From positions 30,003-94,002 of the forward strand of contig JASMDM010000071.1 of assembly GCA_030752795.1 (NCBI GenBank): a DNA stretch of 64,000 nucleotides, in the 5' to 3' direction. Under the pieces are notes generated by a model, which was not told where the DNA came from, did no database searches, and saw only the letters and a list, made by a program, of their open reading frames with translations. Origin of the DNA: SAR202 cluster bacterium. Its GTDB lineage: Bacteria; Chloroflexota; Dehalococcoidia; Lucifugimonadales; UBA1123. A program made the translations under genes and the position numbers. Shown here piece after piece: positions 1-9,004 of the stretch (position 1 is its first letter; every line of letters begins with the position of its first letter).

Positions 1-2
1 GG

Positions 3-1493
3 GGCCGCATCGACTTGACCGAGGATAAGCTGTTCACGATGAGCGACGCGACAGCGGACATCCTCAACGACCTGGACGACATCTTGACAGTGGAGCTGTT
101 CCAATCCAAAGACCCGCCGGTGCAGGTGGCGCTTGTTTCCAGGGACGTGCGCGATTTCTTGGAGGACTTCGCCGACAGTTCCGGAGGAAAGGTCAAGCTG
201 GTACACCGCTTCCCAGACGACGACGAGGTCGAAGCGCGCAAGGCGCAGGTCGCGGGAGTTCCGCCGGTCCAGTTCAACGTTCAAAGGCAAGGCGATCTCC
301 AGATCACCACGGGATTCTTGGGCCTCGCGATGACCTACGTGGACCAGCGCGAAATCATTCCGTTCGTCAGAGCCGTGGACGGCTTCGAGTACATGCTCGC
401 GGCGCGTGCGAACAAGATGCTCCAGCAGCAAAAAAAGACCGTCGCCTTCCTGACAGGCCACGGCGAATTGTCGCCGACGGCCGGATACAACTCGTTCGCG
501 GGAAACTTGTCCGACACCTATGAGATCGTCGAAATCACCGAGGTCGAAGATGCGCCGGTTGATCTTGCCGGGATCGATGTCCTGGTCATAGCCGGGCCGT
601 CGACCAACGTGCCCGAGGCGACGGTTGACCAGATTCGTACCTACATCGATGCCGGTGGCAAAGCGATGATTCTGATCGATTCGGCTCTGATCGATCAAGG
701 GCAGCTGCTTGCGCAACCCAACCGCAACAGTTTCGCCAGCTTCGCCAACGAGTACGGCGTCATCGTCGAAAACGACATCGTGTTCGACAAGGAGTCCAAT
801 GAAACACTTTCTTTCAGCACCCAACTCGGAAGCGTGTTTCTCCCCTACCCCTTCTGGATGCGGGTTCAGGTGGTCGACAAGAAACTCGCAGGCGACGTTG
901 AGTCGGCCTTGTTGCCTTGGGCCAGCTCAATCGGCATCTCGGAGGCGGCCCGAGCGAGAATTGAGGTTGTGCCACTACTCGAGACATCGGCATTTGCCGC
1001 GATCGATTTCGCCTACGGCGATGTCCGGCCCAACTCGCCGATTTTGGATCAGGTTGACGACAGCAACCAGTTTCAAAGTTTGATGGGGGTCGCCGTAGCC
1101 AACAAAACGGACAGCGATACCGGATTCAGGCTCGTGGTCGTGGGCAACTCGATCTGGTTGAGCGACCCAATTTCGGAACGGTCGCCTCAGAACCTCGCAC
1201 TGGGACTGAATCTCATCGACTGGCTCGCCCAAGAAGACGCTCTGGCGGCGGTACGGTCGAAAGTCGTGACACAGCGCCGATTGCTGTTCTCATCCGAAAC
1301 CCACGAGAACGTCGCGCGTTGGGCCAATGTTGGCGGAGTGCCGCTCCTTCTGATAGCGATCGGCCTTCTTAGGTCCGCCCGCAGGCGCAAGTTCGGCGTC
1401 TCGCTGTATGGTCAAGCACGCTCGTCATTGGGACGAGGTCGTCGGAGGGACCGAACCGATGACAATCGCGATTCCGAAGGCGACCCGGAATGA
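3..1493 (+). CDS. GldG-like ABC transporter accessory protein (5' end cut by window)
   Basis: The open frame reaches the left edge and already encodes GRIDLTEDKL, the usual N-terminal motif of GldG-family ABC-transport proteins (R-x-DLTE-x-K-L). The TTG at 15 is therefore probably not the real start and the gene begins upstream. What is visible is a long extracytoplasmic domain with a Rossmann-like ThuA/GATase-type fold (TGHGELSPTAG near residue 150, VLVIAGPS near 190). A C-terminal membrane segment (GVPLLLIAIGLL, about residues 438-450) and a basic tail follow. Family knowledge: such proteins sit with an ABC ATPase and permease in gliding-motility-like or copper-type exporters, with a DUF4340 gene directly downstream, as here. 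The last codons overlap the next start by 4 bases (ATGA), so the two are translationally coupled. Substrate unknown. Confidence 0.8.
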   Translation, partial: GRIDLTEDKLFTMSDATADILNDLDDILTVELFQSKDPPVQVALVSRDVRDFLEDFADSSGGKVKLVHRFPDDDEVEARKAQVAGVPPVQFNVQRQGDLQITTGFLGLAMTYVDQREIIPFVRAVDGFEYMLAARANKMLQQQKKTVAFLTGHGELSPTAGYNSFAGNLSDTYEIVEITEVEDAPVDLAGIDVLVIAGPSTNVPEATVDQIRTYIDAGGKAMILIDSALIDQGQLLAQPNRNSFASFANEYGVIVENDIVFDKESNETLSFSTQLGSVFLPYPFWMRVQVVDKKLAGDVESALLPWASSIGISEAARARIEVVPLLETSAFAAIDFAYGDVRPNSPILDQVDDSNQFQSLMGVAVANKTDSDTGFRLVVVGNSIWLSDPISERSPQNLALGLNLIDWLAQEDALAAVRSKVVTQRRLLFSSETHENVARWANVGGVPLLLIAIGLLRSARRRKFGVSLYGQARSSLGRGRRRDRTDDNRDSEGDPE

Positions 1494-2446
1494 AGAGCAA
1501 ACAGCTAGGCTACGTCTTGATGGCGCTCATCGCGGTGGGCATCGCGGGTTTGGTCTTCAGGGTGGTCGCCCTTGGATCGGACGAGACGGTGCTCGAAGGA
1601 CTTGTACAGGTATCGTCCGAGGCAAGCGACAAGGTCGTGATCCAACACGGCGAGAGGATGACCGAGCTCATTCGACTCGGCGACACCGAAACCGGGTACG
1701 GTTGGTTCGCGGACGACGAAGCCGTATTCGAGCCAAAACTGAATCAATTCTGGCTGGCGGTCTCAGACTTTTACGATGCGCAGCTTGTGGCCACGAATCC
1801 GGCCAACCACACGCGAATGGGCGTGGCGGATGACCAGGGGATCGAGGTGTCGTTTTTCCAGGACCGCAGGTCGTTGCAGGAGAAGTTGATCGTAGGAATC
1901 TGGAAGCCCGATGTCCGTCTCTGCTACGTGAGGCGCGCCGGCAAAGACGACGTGTTCGGAATCCCTTGCGCTCAGGGCAACACGTTCACGCCGGAGCCGG
2001 ACGGTTGGAAGAATCCGGTGGTCGCCGCCATCCCGCCCAACGAGGTCGAAAGCCTCGAGTTCACATACGGTTCCGAGCAGTTCCTGATCGCGCCTGACCC
2101 CAACGGCGAGTGGTTGATAATATTCCCCGAGGGGCAGGCCGAACCCGCCAATCCCGCTGCGATCAACAGTGTGCTCGGATCGCTCCAGCTTCTACTCTCG
2201 GCGGGTTTTGCCGATGACCGGGAAACAGAAGGCCTCAACTTCGCGGCGCCGGATGCAATGGTGCGCATCAACACGGTTCCGGATGGTTCGACCCCCACAA
2301 CTCGCCTGCGGTTCTTGAATCGCGACGATCTGACCCTCTACCTGGCGATCCCTAGCATCTCGACCGTATTCATCGTCGAAAAACAGCGTGTTGCCGGGTT
2401 GTTGTTGACCGCGCAGGATTTCCTGTTGGACCTCAGCGGACGCTAA
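1490..2446 (+). CDS. DUF4340 domain-containing membrane-anchored protein
   Basis: A 318-residue protein whose ATG overlaps the stop of the GldG-like gene. Residues 7-28 form one hydrophobic anchor (GYVLMALIAVGIAGLVFRVV), and the rest looks extracytoplasmic. Repeated beta-type units with Trp/Phe (YGWFADDEAVFEP, LNQFWLAVSDF) and later EFTYGSEQFLIAPD fit the DUF4340 pattern of repeated small domains. Pairing of GldG-like and DUF4340 genes is a known arrangement in ABC export loci, where both are thought to work outside the membrane with a permease; here the permease and ATPase would lie left of the window. Function of the family is not established. Confidence 0.7.
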   Translation: MKSKQLGYVLMALIAVGIAGLVFRVVALGSDETVLEGLVQVSSEASDKVVIQHGERMTELIRLGDTETGYGWFADDEAVFEPKLNQFWLAVSDFYDAQLVATNPANHTRMGVADDQGIEVSFFQDRRSLQEKLIVGIWKPDVRLCYVRRAGKDDVFGIPCAQGNTFTPEPDGWKNPVVAAIPPNEVESLEFTYGSEQFLIAPDPNGEWLIIFPEGQAEPANPAAINSVLGSLQLLLSAGFADDRETEGLNFAAPDAMVRINTVPDGSTPTTRLRFLNRDDLTLYLAIPSISTVFIVEKQRVAGLLLTAQDFLLDLSGR

Positions 2447-2760
2447 GCGCGAGCATCGCCTTCTGCGTGGTGCTAGCCAGTCTGCCTATCGTTCCCTCTC
2501 GATCCGATCGAGATTTCTCTGTGCGCGAAAACTCGGCGCGGCGAGCCGATGTGAGCTCAAAGAAATCGGTCGGACCCCGTCAGAGATCACAGTCGGACTG
2601 TACACGTCGTTTCCGTTACGCTTGGAGCCGTGTGGGTGTTGGGCGCACCGATATCGAAGTATCGATTCGACTGTGTGAGGAACGAACTCGACGCGTTCTT
2701 GGACGCAACCAGCGCGTATCGTACGGTTATTGCGGTTCCGGACGGGTTCGAAAGAGCAGG
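2447..2760. other. Intergenic, convergent genes, no supported gene
   Basis: The space lies between a plus-strand and a minus-strand gene. A plus-strand reading frame from about 2630 encodes a protein-like stretch (WVLGAPISKYRFDCVRNELD) that runs into the plsY 3' end and stops there. It has no clear ribosome site and I do not recognise it. It may be a gene remnant. No convincing terminator hairpin was seen. Confidence 0.4.
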
Positions 2761-3423
2761 CTACTTCGCGAGTTGTTCGGCGGCTCCCGCGATCTCGGCA
2801 CCGGGCATCGCGCCTCGGCGTCGGCGGGCATGACCCAGAACAGCATGTCCGAATGCGATGAACGCCAGCGTTCCCATCGCGAACATGGTTCGCATGTCGC
2901 CGAGGTTCATGGCGTTGATGATCGCGATGCTCACGTAACCGGAGATGACGCTCATCAGCGAGGTGTACGGCATCTTTTGGCCGCCAAAAGCTACGATGCC
3001 GGCGATTGCGACTCCGATAAATCCCGCGATCCCGAACACCGCCAAGGTCGCGCCGCCCAGTGTCGCCAGGCCATCGCCCCCGCGGAGCCACGTGAACACG
3101 GAGTTCCAGTGCCCAACAACGGCGCCGGCTGCCGGCACCACGATCCACGGGCCTTCGACTCCCAACGCTTGGGCGATGACGACCGCAAGAATGCCTTTCG
3201 CGAGATCTCCGAGGAACACGATCGAGCCCGAAATGCGCCCGACCGACTTCATGACGTTGGACGATCCGGCCAACCCGGTTCCGGCTGCGAAAATATCGAC
3301 GCCGCGTCGGCGGCTTAACCGATCGGCCAAGGGCAGAGCGCCCAGGGTGTATGCAATGACCGTCGCCAACAGCAGGCTTGATATGTCGACGGAGTTCAGA
3401 ACTGTACTAACCGAATCCAACAA
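2761..3423 (-). CDS. plsY: Acyl-phosphate glycerol-3-phosphate acyltransferase PlsY
   Basis: A 220-residue polytopic membrane protein that transfers an acyl group from acyl phosphate to glycerol-3-phosphate, the first step of bacterial phospholipid synthesis. Family motifs are visible: an N-terminal hydrophobic helix with Y-x-LGALP-x-A, then GSSNVMKSVG (the conserved GS-x-N-x-x-R/K region), then VGHWNSVF-x-W-L-R-GG-x-GLAT (the usual GH-x-FP-x-F-x-F-GGKG-x-AT region). Start: TTG at 3423, immediately after a strong GGGGAGG ribosome site. Length is normal. It lies downstream of the cobalamin operon, about 300 bases after cobQ, so co-transcription is possible but not shown. The GGKG segment reads RGGDGLAT, a small deviation. 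Confidence 0.87.
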   Translation of the reverse strand: MLDSVSTVLNSVDISSLLLATVIAYTLGALPLADRLSRRRGVDIFAAGTGLAGSSNVMKSVGRISGSIVFLGDLAKGILAVVIAQALGVEGPWIVVPAAGAVVGHWNSVFTWLRGGDGLATLGGATLAVFGIAGFIGVAIAGIVAFGGQKMPYTSLMSVISGYVSIAIINAMNLGDMRTMFAMGTLAFIAFGHAVLGHARRRRGAMPGAEIAGAAEQLAK

Positions 3424-3729
3424 TCAACCTCCCCTACGGTAGCGCTCTGTGATGATTGTAACGACTGCCCATCCGAGTAGCAATACCGGACCGTGCCTGA
3501 GATCGACGGTTCGCAGGTCGAGTTTCGCATGAATTTCGGCGCCCGGTGGGATCAGTTCGAAAACGGAGATGGGCGCAGCCGGACTGGACGCGCAAGTTGG
3601 TAGGCGTCAAATGGGTGACAAGCTCAGCAATTAACGAGTTATTGAGAGAATGTCAGAGCTTTATCCCGGTCGTGAGACAGCGTCGCCGGAAGACATCGAT
3701 TTCGATGCTCACCAGGACACCAGCGATGA
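3424..3729. other. Spacer between cobQ and plsY with a possible short minus-strand ORF
   Basis: On the minus strand an open frame of about 60 codons ends in TGA directly before the plsY TTG. It encodes a hydrophobic C-terminal segment (GPVLLLGWAVVTIITERYRR). No normal start codon with a ribosome site is visible, and a TGA lies just upstream. It could be a coupled leader ORF or the tail of a decayed membrane-protein gene. I see no other feature here. Confidence 0.3.
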
Positions 3730-5259
3730 CTACTTCGTCATCATCGTCCGGATCGCGTCCATGTCGAGATTCGCGCGCGCCAAATCGGCGAGCTTGTCGA
3801 ACTCACCTTCTTGTGAGAACGTCTCGTCTTCGAAGCGCAGGGTGCGTCCGGAGCGTCGGGCCAGGTTCTCCAGTATCAGACGCCTGACTCGCGTATTGGC
3901 GAAAATGCCGTGAGTGTAAGATCCGAGCACCCAGCCGTCCTCACTGGAGTAACCTATTGCACCCACAGCGGACTCGCCAGACCTTGATCGGACCGTGATC
4001 GCGGGAGCAGCTTTGCGATGTTTAGCGTCCGAGACGGCTTGTGTTTCGCCCATGTGAATCTCGTAGGCGTCGAATCGGACACCCTGGGCGCCCTCGAGCA
4101 ATCCCCGGCCGTCCGTGACCTCGGCTATCACTCGGTTCGTTCGCTTTTCCTCTCCGAAGCGCGTGGCGACCGGCAGCAGGTCGAGACCGAGGACCGTGCC
4201 CAGGCTAGACTCGAGACCCGTCGGGTCCGATATCGCGCCGCCCAGCATCTGCATGCCACCGCACACGCCCATCAACGCGGTTCCGGACGACGCCAAGTTC
4301 GCTATCGTTTCGGCCATTCCGCTCCGACGCAAATGCGCCAGGTCGTCCGCTGTCGTTTTGGTTCCGGGAATGATGAGCAAGTCAGGCTGCCCGATTTGAC
4401 TGGCGTCACGCGCGTAAGTCAACTCGACGCAGCCTTCGCGGGCCAACGGATCGAAGTCGTCGAAGTTGGCGATGTGCGGCAACACGATCACGACAACCTT
4501 GACTGAGTCCGAGTCGCCACGTCCAACGGAGACTTGCGCCGCGCTCGCCGCGTCCTCTTCCGGGACGTAGATGTCGTGGAAGTACGGCAACACGCCGACG
4601 ACCGGGATGGCGGTCAGACCTTCGATCTGCCGTAGCCCCGGTTCCAGCAAAGTGACGTCGCCTCTGAACTTGTTGATCACGAATCCGCCGACCAACGCCC
4701 GTTCGCGGTCTGCCAGCAGCGATACGGTTCCGTATAGGGAGGCGAATACACCGCCCTTGTCGATGTCTCCGATTAGCAGCACCGGCGATTTCGCGTGCAG
4801 TGCGACCTCCATGTTCACGATGTCGCCTTGGCGCAGGTTGATCTCCGCAGGACTTCCCGCCCCTTCCACGACCACGACATCGTACTCGGCGCGGAGCCTG
4901 TCCAGCGCCGAAGTCACGACGCCCCAAAGCCTGGCTTTGCGATTAGGGTAATCTTTCGAGTCCAGTGTCCCGTCCGGGTGGCCCATGACCACGAGTTGCG
5001 ACCGGTGGTCGGCCTCGGGTTTGAGCAAGATCGGGTTCATGTCGACAGTCGGGTCGATTCCCGCGGCCTCGGCTTGGACCACCTGCGCTCGGCCGATCTC
5101 GAGTCCGTCTGGAGTGACGCCGGCGTTCAAGGACATGTTCTGCGCTTTGAACGGCGCGACCCGGAGGCCGTCTTGCAGAAAGATCCGGCACAGAGCCGAT
5201 ACCAGCACACTCTTGCCGACGGACGATCCCGTTCCCTGCACCATGATGATCTTCGACAT
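3730..5259 (-). CDS. cobQ: Cobyric acid synthase (adenosylcobyrinate a,c-diamide amidotransferase)
   Basis: A 509-residue enzyme that uses glutamine and ATP to amidate four side chains of adenosylcobyrinic acid a,c-diamide. The N-terminal ATPase-like domain has a P-loop (GTGSSVGKS, about residues 8-16) and the CobQ signature APFKAQNMSLN followed by GLEIGRAQ. The C-terminal glutaminase domain has the nucleophile Cys in GVCGGMQMLG (about residue 340) and a distal His in GSYTHGIF. The ATG at 5259 shares one base with the TGA of the ATPase gene upstream, so translation is coupled. An in-frame TTG one codon earlier is less likely. It is the only corrin-synthesis gene in the operon, which suggests salvage or late-step synthesis beside cobalamin uptake. 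Confidence 0.93.
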   Translation of the reverse strand: MSKIIMVQGTGSSVGKSVLVSALCRIFLQDGLRVAPFKAQNMSLNAGVTPDGLEIGRAQVVQAEAAGIDPTVDMNPILLKPEADHRSQLVVMGHPDGTLDSKDYPNRKARLWGVVTSALDRLRAEYDVVVVEGAGSPAEINLRQGDIVNMEVALHAKSPVLLIGDIDKGGVFASLYGTVSLLADRERALVGGFVINKFRGDVTLLEPGLRQIEGLTAIPVVGVLPYFHDIYVPEEDAASAAQVSVGRGDSDSVKVVVIVLPHIANFDDFDPLAREGCVELTYARDASQIGQPDLLIIPGTKTTADDLAHLRRSGMAETIANLASSGTALMGVCGGMQMLGGAISDPTGLESSLGTVLGLDLLPVATRFGEEKRTNRVIAEVTDGRGLLEGAQGVRFDAYEIHMGETQAVSDAKHRKAAPAITVRSRSGESAVGAIGYSSEDGWVLGSYTHGIFANTRVRRLILENLARRSGRTLRFEDETFSQEGEFDKLADLARANLDMDAIRTMMTK

Positions 5260-6107
5260 CAATCGCTGTCCCGCAATGGCGCTGCTCCGCTCGTCCGCGC
5301 GCCTACAACCACCGGCGTGCCCGTGTCGGGATGGGACATCACGCGCACTTTCGTGCCGTACACGACCTCGATGTTCGCCTCGGTGAGCACTGCTTCCGGG
5401 GAACCTTCGGCAAAATTCCGACCGCGGTGGATGATCACGATCCGGTCACAGAACTGCGCGGCCAGCGTGAGGTCGTGCATCGCGACCACCACGGCCCCTT
5501 CGGCCTCGCTCCGGAGATCGCAGAGCAGCTCCATTACCGCAGGTTGGTGAGCGATGTCCAGGTTGGACGTCGGCTCATCCAACAACATGACCGGCGCCTG
5601 TTGTGCCAGAGCCAGCGCGATCAGGACTCGCTGTTTCTCGCCGCCGGACAGGTTTTCGAATCTTCGTTGAGCAAGGTCGGCGGTCCCGGTGAGCTCCATC
5701 GAGTGCAGGGCGATCTCCGCATCGCCGCGGCCTTCCCACTGCATCAAGCCCAGGTGGGGGTTGCGTCCGAGCAGAACCAGGTCGAACGCCGTCAAACCCA
5801 TCGGAGTGCGTGGGTCCTGTGGCACCACCGAGATGAGCCGCGCTCGCTCGGATGTCGGCATCCGTCCGGTTTCCTGACCGAAGATCTCGATGCTGCCCGC
5901 CGACGCCCGAAGCACGCCGCTCAGCAGCTTCAGAAGCGTCGTCTTTCCGGTGCCGTTCGGACCGACCAGTCCGACGAGCTCGCCTCTCGCCGCGCGAAAG
6001 TCGAGGCCGTCCAACACCGCCCTGTCGTCGTAGGCGAATCGCAACCCGTGCACAGACAGGGCTCGCAACGTGGACGATTTCGCTAATGTGTGGGTTTTTG
6101 TGTTCAA
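5259..6107 (-). CDS. btuD: Cobalamin-type ABC transporter ATP-binding protein
   Basis: A 282-residue ABC ATPase of the iron-siderophore/cobalamin (FecE/BtuD) family. Walker A is GPNGTGKTT (about residue 50), the Q-loop lies in VPQDPRTPMGLT, the signature is LSGGEKQR, Walker B is VMLLDEPTSNLD and the switch His is in AMHDLTLAAQ. The start is a TTG at 6107; the upstream ribosome site is weak. It sits 16 bases after btuC and overlaps cobQ by one base. Sequence alone cannot separate iron-chelate from B12 specificity in this family; the riboswitch and cobQ make cobalamin the likely substrate. Confidence 0.88.
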   Translation of the reverse strand: MNTKTHTLAKSSTLRALSVHGLRFAYDDRAVLDGLDFRAARGELVGLVGPNGTGKTTLLKLLSGVLRASAGSIEIFGQETGRMPTSERARLISVVPQDPRTPMGLTAFDLVLLGRNPHLGLMQWEGRGDAEIALHSMELTGTADLAQRRFENLSGGEKQRVLIALALAQQAPVMLLDEPTSNLDIAHQPAVMELLCDLRSEAEGAVVVAMHDLTLAAQFCDRIVIIHRGRNFAEGSPEAVLTEANIEVVYGTKVRVMSHPDTGTPVVVGARTSGAAPLRDSD

Positions 6108-6123
6108 GTAAGCATATCCGTGG

Positions 6124-7224
6124 TCACAATCCGACCGTGCTTCGCTTGCGCAGCAGATACAGGAAGAACGGAGCGCCGCAGAACGCGGTCACGATCCCGA
6201 CAGGCAGTTCCGCGGGGCTTACGATAGTTCTGGCCACGAGGTCAGCGAGGATGAGGAATCCGGCTCCGACCAGCGCGGACATTGGCAACAAGAACCGATA
6301 GTCGCCGCCCCAGGTGAGTCGCACCACGTGTGGAGCAACCAAGCCGACGAAACCGATTAGTCCGCTGAACGATACTGCCGCTGCCGTCGCCAGAGTAGCC
6401 GATCCGACCAGCAGCAGCTTGGTCCGCTCGACGCTTACGCCGAGTTGCGCCGCGTGATCCTCGTCGAGTTGGAGGACGTTGAGTATCCGGCCATATCCCG
6501 CGAGTAGCGCGGCCGCGGGCACGAGGTACATCAATACCACGGCGCTGTGGCTCCACCTGGCCGAGATGAATCCGCCGAGAAGCCAGCTCAGCAATGGGCG
6601 CAGGTCCGGGTCGCTTCGCACCATCAGCAGACTGGTTACCGCGCCCGCCAGCGAGGCGATGGCAACGCCTGCCAGGATCAGAGTGCTGAGGGGAGTTTCG
6701 CTTGAGCGGCGGGCGATCATGTACGCGAGCGACACCGCGCCGAGCCCTCCGGCAAACGCGGCGATTGGCAGCAGACTCAACGTGCCTACCATCAACGGCA
6801 CGCCGGTGATGAGCACGATCGTGGCGCCGAGCCCTGCTCCGGACGCCACGCCGATGAGATACGGATCGGCCAGCGGGTTTTTGAACAACCCCTGATACGC
6901 GGCTCCGGAAGTGGCCAGAGCCGCACCGACGATTCCCGCCAGCACAACCCTGGGCAACCGGAGTTGCATTAGAATCGTCTCCGAAGTCGCCGGCCAGTCG
7001 GCGATTGGATCGAGGAAAGGAAGCTTCGATGCCAGAATCTTCGCGACGGTGACCGGCGGGATGCCGACAGAGCCCCGACTCACCGCAAAGATCGCGAGCA
7101 ACAAGACGACCGCCGCGGCTGCGACGAGACGCCACCACGGGTAACGCAGCCCGACCGAGACCGGTATCGGCCTGCTGCCGCTTTCGGGGGCTCTCGCTCC
7201 CAACTCCCGTGTCGACTGACTCAA
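6124..7224 (-). CDS. btuC: Cobalamin-type ABC transporter permease (FecCD family)
   Basis: An about 366-residue polytopic permease of the FecCD/BtuC family. It shows LPRVVLAGIVGAALATSGAA-type N-terminal motifs, KNPLADPYLIGVASGAG, and the C-terminal GLVAPHVVRL followed by a last pair of helices. Many hydrophobic segments give the expected ten-helix pattern. An in-frame ORF opens at 7278 inside btuF. I prefer TTG at 7224 because GGGGAAG lies about 7 bases upstream and it clears the btuF stop at 7251. The residues before that TTG do not resemble a family N-terminus. It forms the membrane channel with the downstream ATPase. Confidence 0.87.
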   Translation of the reverse strand: MSQSTRELGARAPESGSRPIPVSVGLRYPWWRLVAAAAVVLLLAIFAVSRGSVGIPPVTVAKILASKLPFLDPIADWPATSETILMQLRLPRVVLAGIVGAALATSGAAYQGLFKNPLADPYLIGVASGAGLGATIVLITGVPLMVGTLSLLPIAAFAGGLGAVSLAYMIARRSSETPLSTLILAGVAIASLAGAVTSLLMVRSDPDLRPLLSWLLGGFISARWSHSAVVLMYLVPAAALLAGYGRILNVLQLDEDHAAQLGVSVERTKLLLVGSATLATAAAVSFSGLIGFVGLVAPHVVRLTWGGDYRFLLPMSALVGAGFLILADLVARTIVSPAELPVGIVTAFCGAPFFLYLLRKRSTVGL

Positions 7225-7250
7225 GTCACTTCCCCATTCACGGCAATGCG

Positions 7251-8369
7251 TTACTCGAACAAAGCCGGATATACCCACTTGGCCAAGTCCTCGATGCCCC
7301 TAACGAATCGAGGACTCGCTATGCTCAGCGCATCCGAACTCGGCACATAGATAGCCTCGTTCTGGACGGCTAAGACTCCCGCAAACGCAGGGTTAGAGCT
7401 GATGTTGTCACCGTATGACGCGATGATGATGGCGGGGTCGCTTTCGATGATCACTTCCGGACTCAACTGTGCGTAGTTCGTGATCTCGGCGGCGATGTTC
7501 TCCAACCTGAGCAGATCGAACACCTGCTGAATCAGCGTGCCCTGGCCTGGCGTCCAGAGGTCGCCTTCATCCTGGAACACCGTGGGCCCGCCTCCGAATT
7601 GCTCCATCGTTTCGGCCACGGCCGCGACCCTGGTTTCAAAATCGGCTGCAACGACCTCGGCGGCCTCGGGATTGCCGACGATGTATCCCCAAAGCCGTGT
7701 CCTGTCCGCCACCTGATTGAAGTCGTCATTCAGCGTTGCCAGGTAGAAGACTTTCAGCCCGGCGCGTTCGAGGTCTTCTTTGAACGTGTCGAAAAAGATG
7801 AAGACGAGGTCGGGTTCCAGTGCGACCGTCGTCTCAATGTCCATGCTGAATGCGCCACCCAATCGTGGCACGTCGGCGGCTTCCGGCGGGTAGAACACGA
7901 AGTCGTGAGTGCCAATGACCCGGTCACCCTCTCCGATGGCGAACAGAATCTCGACAACGGCTGAATCGAATGCGACGATGCGTTCCGGCGGCTTTTCGAA
8001 GACGAGCTCGTCTCCGTTCGAGTCCGTGATGGCCAGCGGGTACGTCGCAGGCACGACGGCCGGCTTGGGCTCGGGCGTAGGCAGAGGGACCACGACGACT
8101 GTTGCGACCGGCGCTCGCGTGGGCGCCGCCGTGGGCGCGGGAAGCGCGGTGGCCGCCGGTGCTGCGGCGATCGGAGCCGCTGGGAGCTGGGGCGGTTGCG
8201 GTTGTGATGCCGCCGCGGCGGCAATCGGAGTTGGCAATCCGGCTGACGGTGCAGCAATCGCCGGGGCGCTCGGTTGTGCGGGTGCAACCGGCTCCGGTTC
8301 TGTGCCGCTGCAAGCAGTCAAACCCAACACGACCAGCCCAAGAACAAGAACGATGATACGTAGCTTCAC
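7251..8369 (-). CDS. btuF: Cobalamin-binding ABC transporter lipoprotein
   Basis: A 372-residue substrate-binding lipoprotein. The N-terminus is a lipoprotein signal with lipobox LGLTAC (Cys at about residue 20). A Pro/Ala-rich linker of roughly 80 residues follows, then a BtuF/FhuD-type periplasmic-binding domain (ERIVAFDSAVVEILFAIGEG, YPPEAADVPRLGG, PDLVFIF, and ASYGDNISSNPAFA near the end). Start: GTG at 8369 with GGAGG 8 bases upstream. It is the first gene after the cobalamin riboswitch, which supports cobalamin or a corrinoid as the ligand. The long low-complexity linker suits an anchored protein reaching away from a membrane. Confidence 0.86.
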   Translation of the reverse strand: MKLRIIVLVLGLVVLGLTACSGTEPEPVAPAQPSAPAIAAPSAGLPTPIAAAAASQPQPPQLPAAPIAAAPAATALPAPTAAPTRAPVATVVVVPLPTPEPKPAVVPATYPLAITDSNGDELVFEKPPERIVAFDSAVVEILFAIGEGDRVIGTHDFVFYPPEAADVPRLGGAFSMDIETTVALEPDLVFIFFDTFKEDLERAGLKVFYLATLNDDFNQVADRTRLWGYIVGNPEAAEVVAADFETRVAAVAETMEQFGGGPTVFQDEGDLWTPGQGTLIQQVFDLLRLENIAAEITNYAQLSPEVIIESDPAIIIASYGDNISSNPAFAGVLAVQNEAIYVPSSDALSIASPRFVRGIEDLAKWVYPALFE

Positions 8370-8446
8370 TGAGTTTCCTCCTCATTTTCCGAATGAGGTC
8401 CGGAGCGGCCACGTCCCACCAGGATGCCAATATTAGTCGGCAACAA

Positions 8447-8477
8447 AAAACCCGCTTCAGTTGAGGAAGCGGGTTTT
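8447..8477 (-). terminator. Intrinsic terminator, likely the riboswitch expression platform
   Basis: On the minus strand a 12-bp stem (AAAACCCGCTTC pairing with GAAGCGGGTTTT, 7-base loop) ends in a run of six T's. It lies between the cobalamin riboswitch and the btuF start. This position suggests B12-dependent premature termination rather than control of ribosome access. Confidence 0.85.
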
Positions 8478-8489
8478 GGCGGAAATGCG

Positions 8490-8640
8490 GCAGTTTCCCG
8501 TACCTTTCCTCGAAGGCCAGAACATGGACGGGAGCTGTGGACCGGGCTCGCCCTGATTACTCAGGACCTACCGTTGCGGGACAGCGCCGGACTTTGACCG
8601 GCTTCCTCATTCGAGCCTTCCGTGAAGGCACTCCCACCAC
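8490..8640 (-). promoter_or_regulatory. Cobalamin (B12) riboswitch
   Basis: Read on the minus strand, positions 8606-8570 hold the B12 box: GGAAGCCGGTCAAAGTCCGG directly followed by CGCTGTCCCGCAACGGT. This is the conserved core of adenosylcobalamin aptamers. A GTGCC...GGC arm precedes it (GTGCCTTCACGGAAGGC), and a GAGCCCGGTCCA segment plus a further stem follow. The aptamer leads into the terminator at 8447-8477 and then btuF. Expected behaviour from the family: cobalamin binding lowers expression of btuF-btuC-btuD-cobQ. Outer boundaries are approximate. Confidence 0.93.
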
Positions 8641-8975
8641 GTATATTTAGTTTTTAACCCGTCCGGCGTTTCCGAACGGCTTCGATATGTTCACATTTTT
8701 TGCGCAGCACTGTCAAGAACTCAGAACAGGTTCGGATGGAGCGCGTTCGGACTTGGACCGTCGGTGAGACTTAAAGAACTTCTTTCGATCTGTTGGAAGC
8801 GAGCCTGCTCAATACCGCGTTTCAGAACCCGGTCCGGCCGGTCCGGAGCCGGACAGCTGAAGCCGTTGCCTTGCATCGAATTGCGATCACGGCGAGGTCT
8901 GGCTTCGTCTTCGCTTAATACGGCAAAAACAGGACGAAAATCGCGTTGAAATGCGACAATGCCAGCCTAGGGCAA

Positions 8976-9004
8976 TTGAGTTTGTTCAGCACAAATGTTA
9001 GAAT
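8976..9004 (+). promoter_or_regulatory. Putative sigma-70 promoter for gyrB
   Basis: TTGAGT at 8976-8981 and TAGAAT at 8999-9004 are separated by 17 bases. No other good match lies between here and gyrB. A transcript from about 9011 would have a 240-base leader. Confidence 0.4.

Noticed and set aside
2630..2833. Plus-strand ORF of 67 codons between the DUF4340 gene and plsY
   Set aside because: The first 45 residues look protein-like, but there is no family match or ribosome site, and the rest is antisense to plsY. At most a gene remnant.
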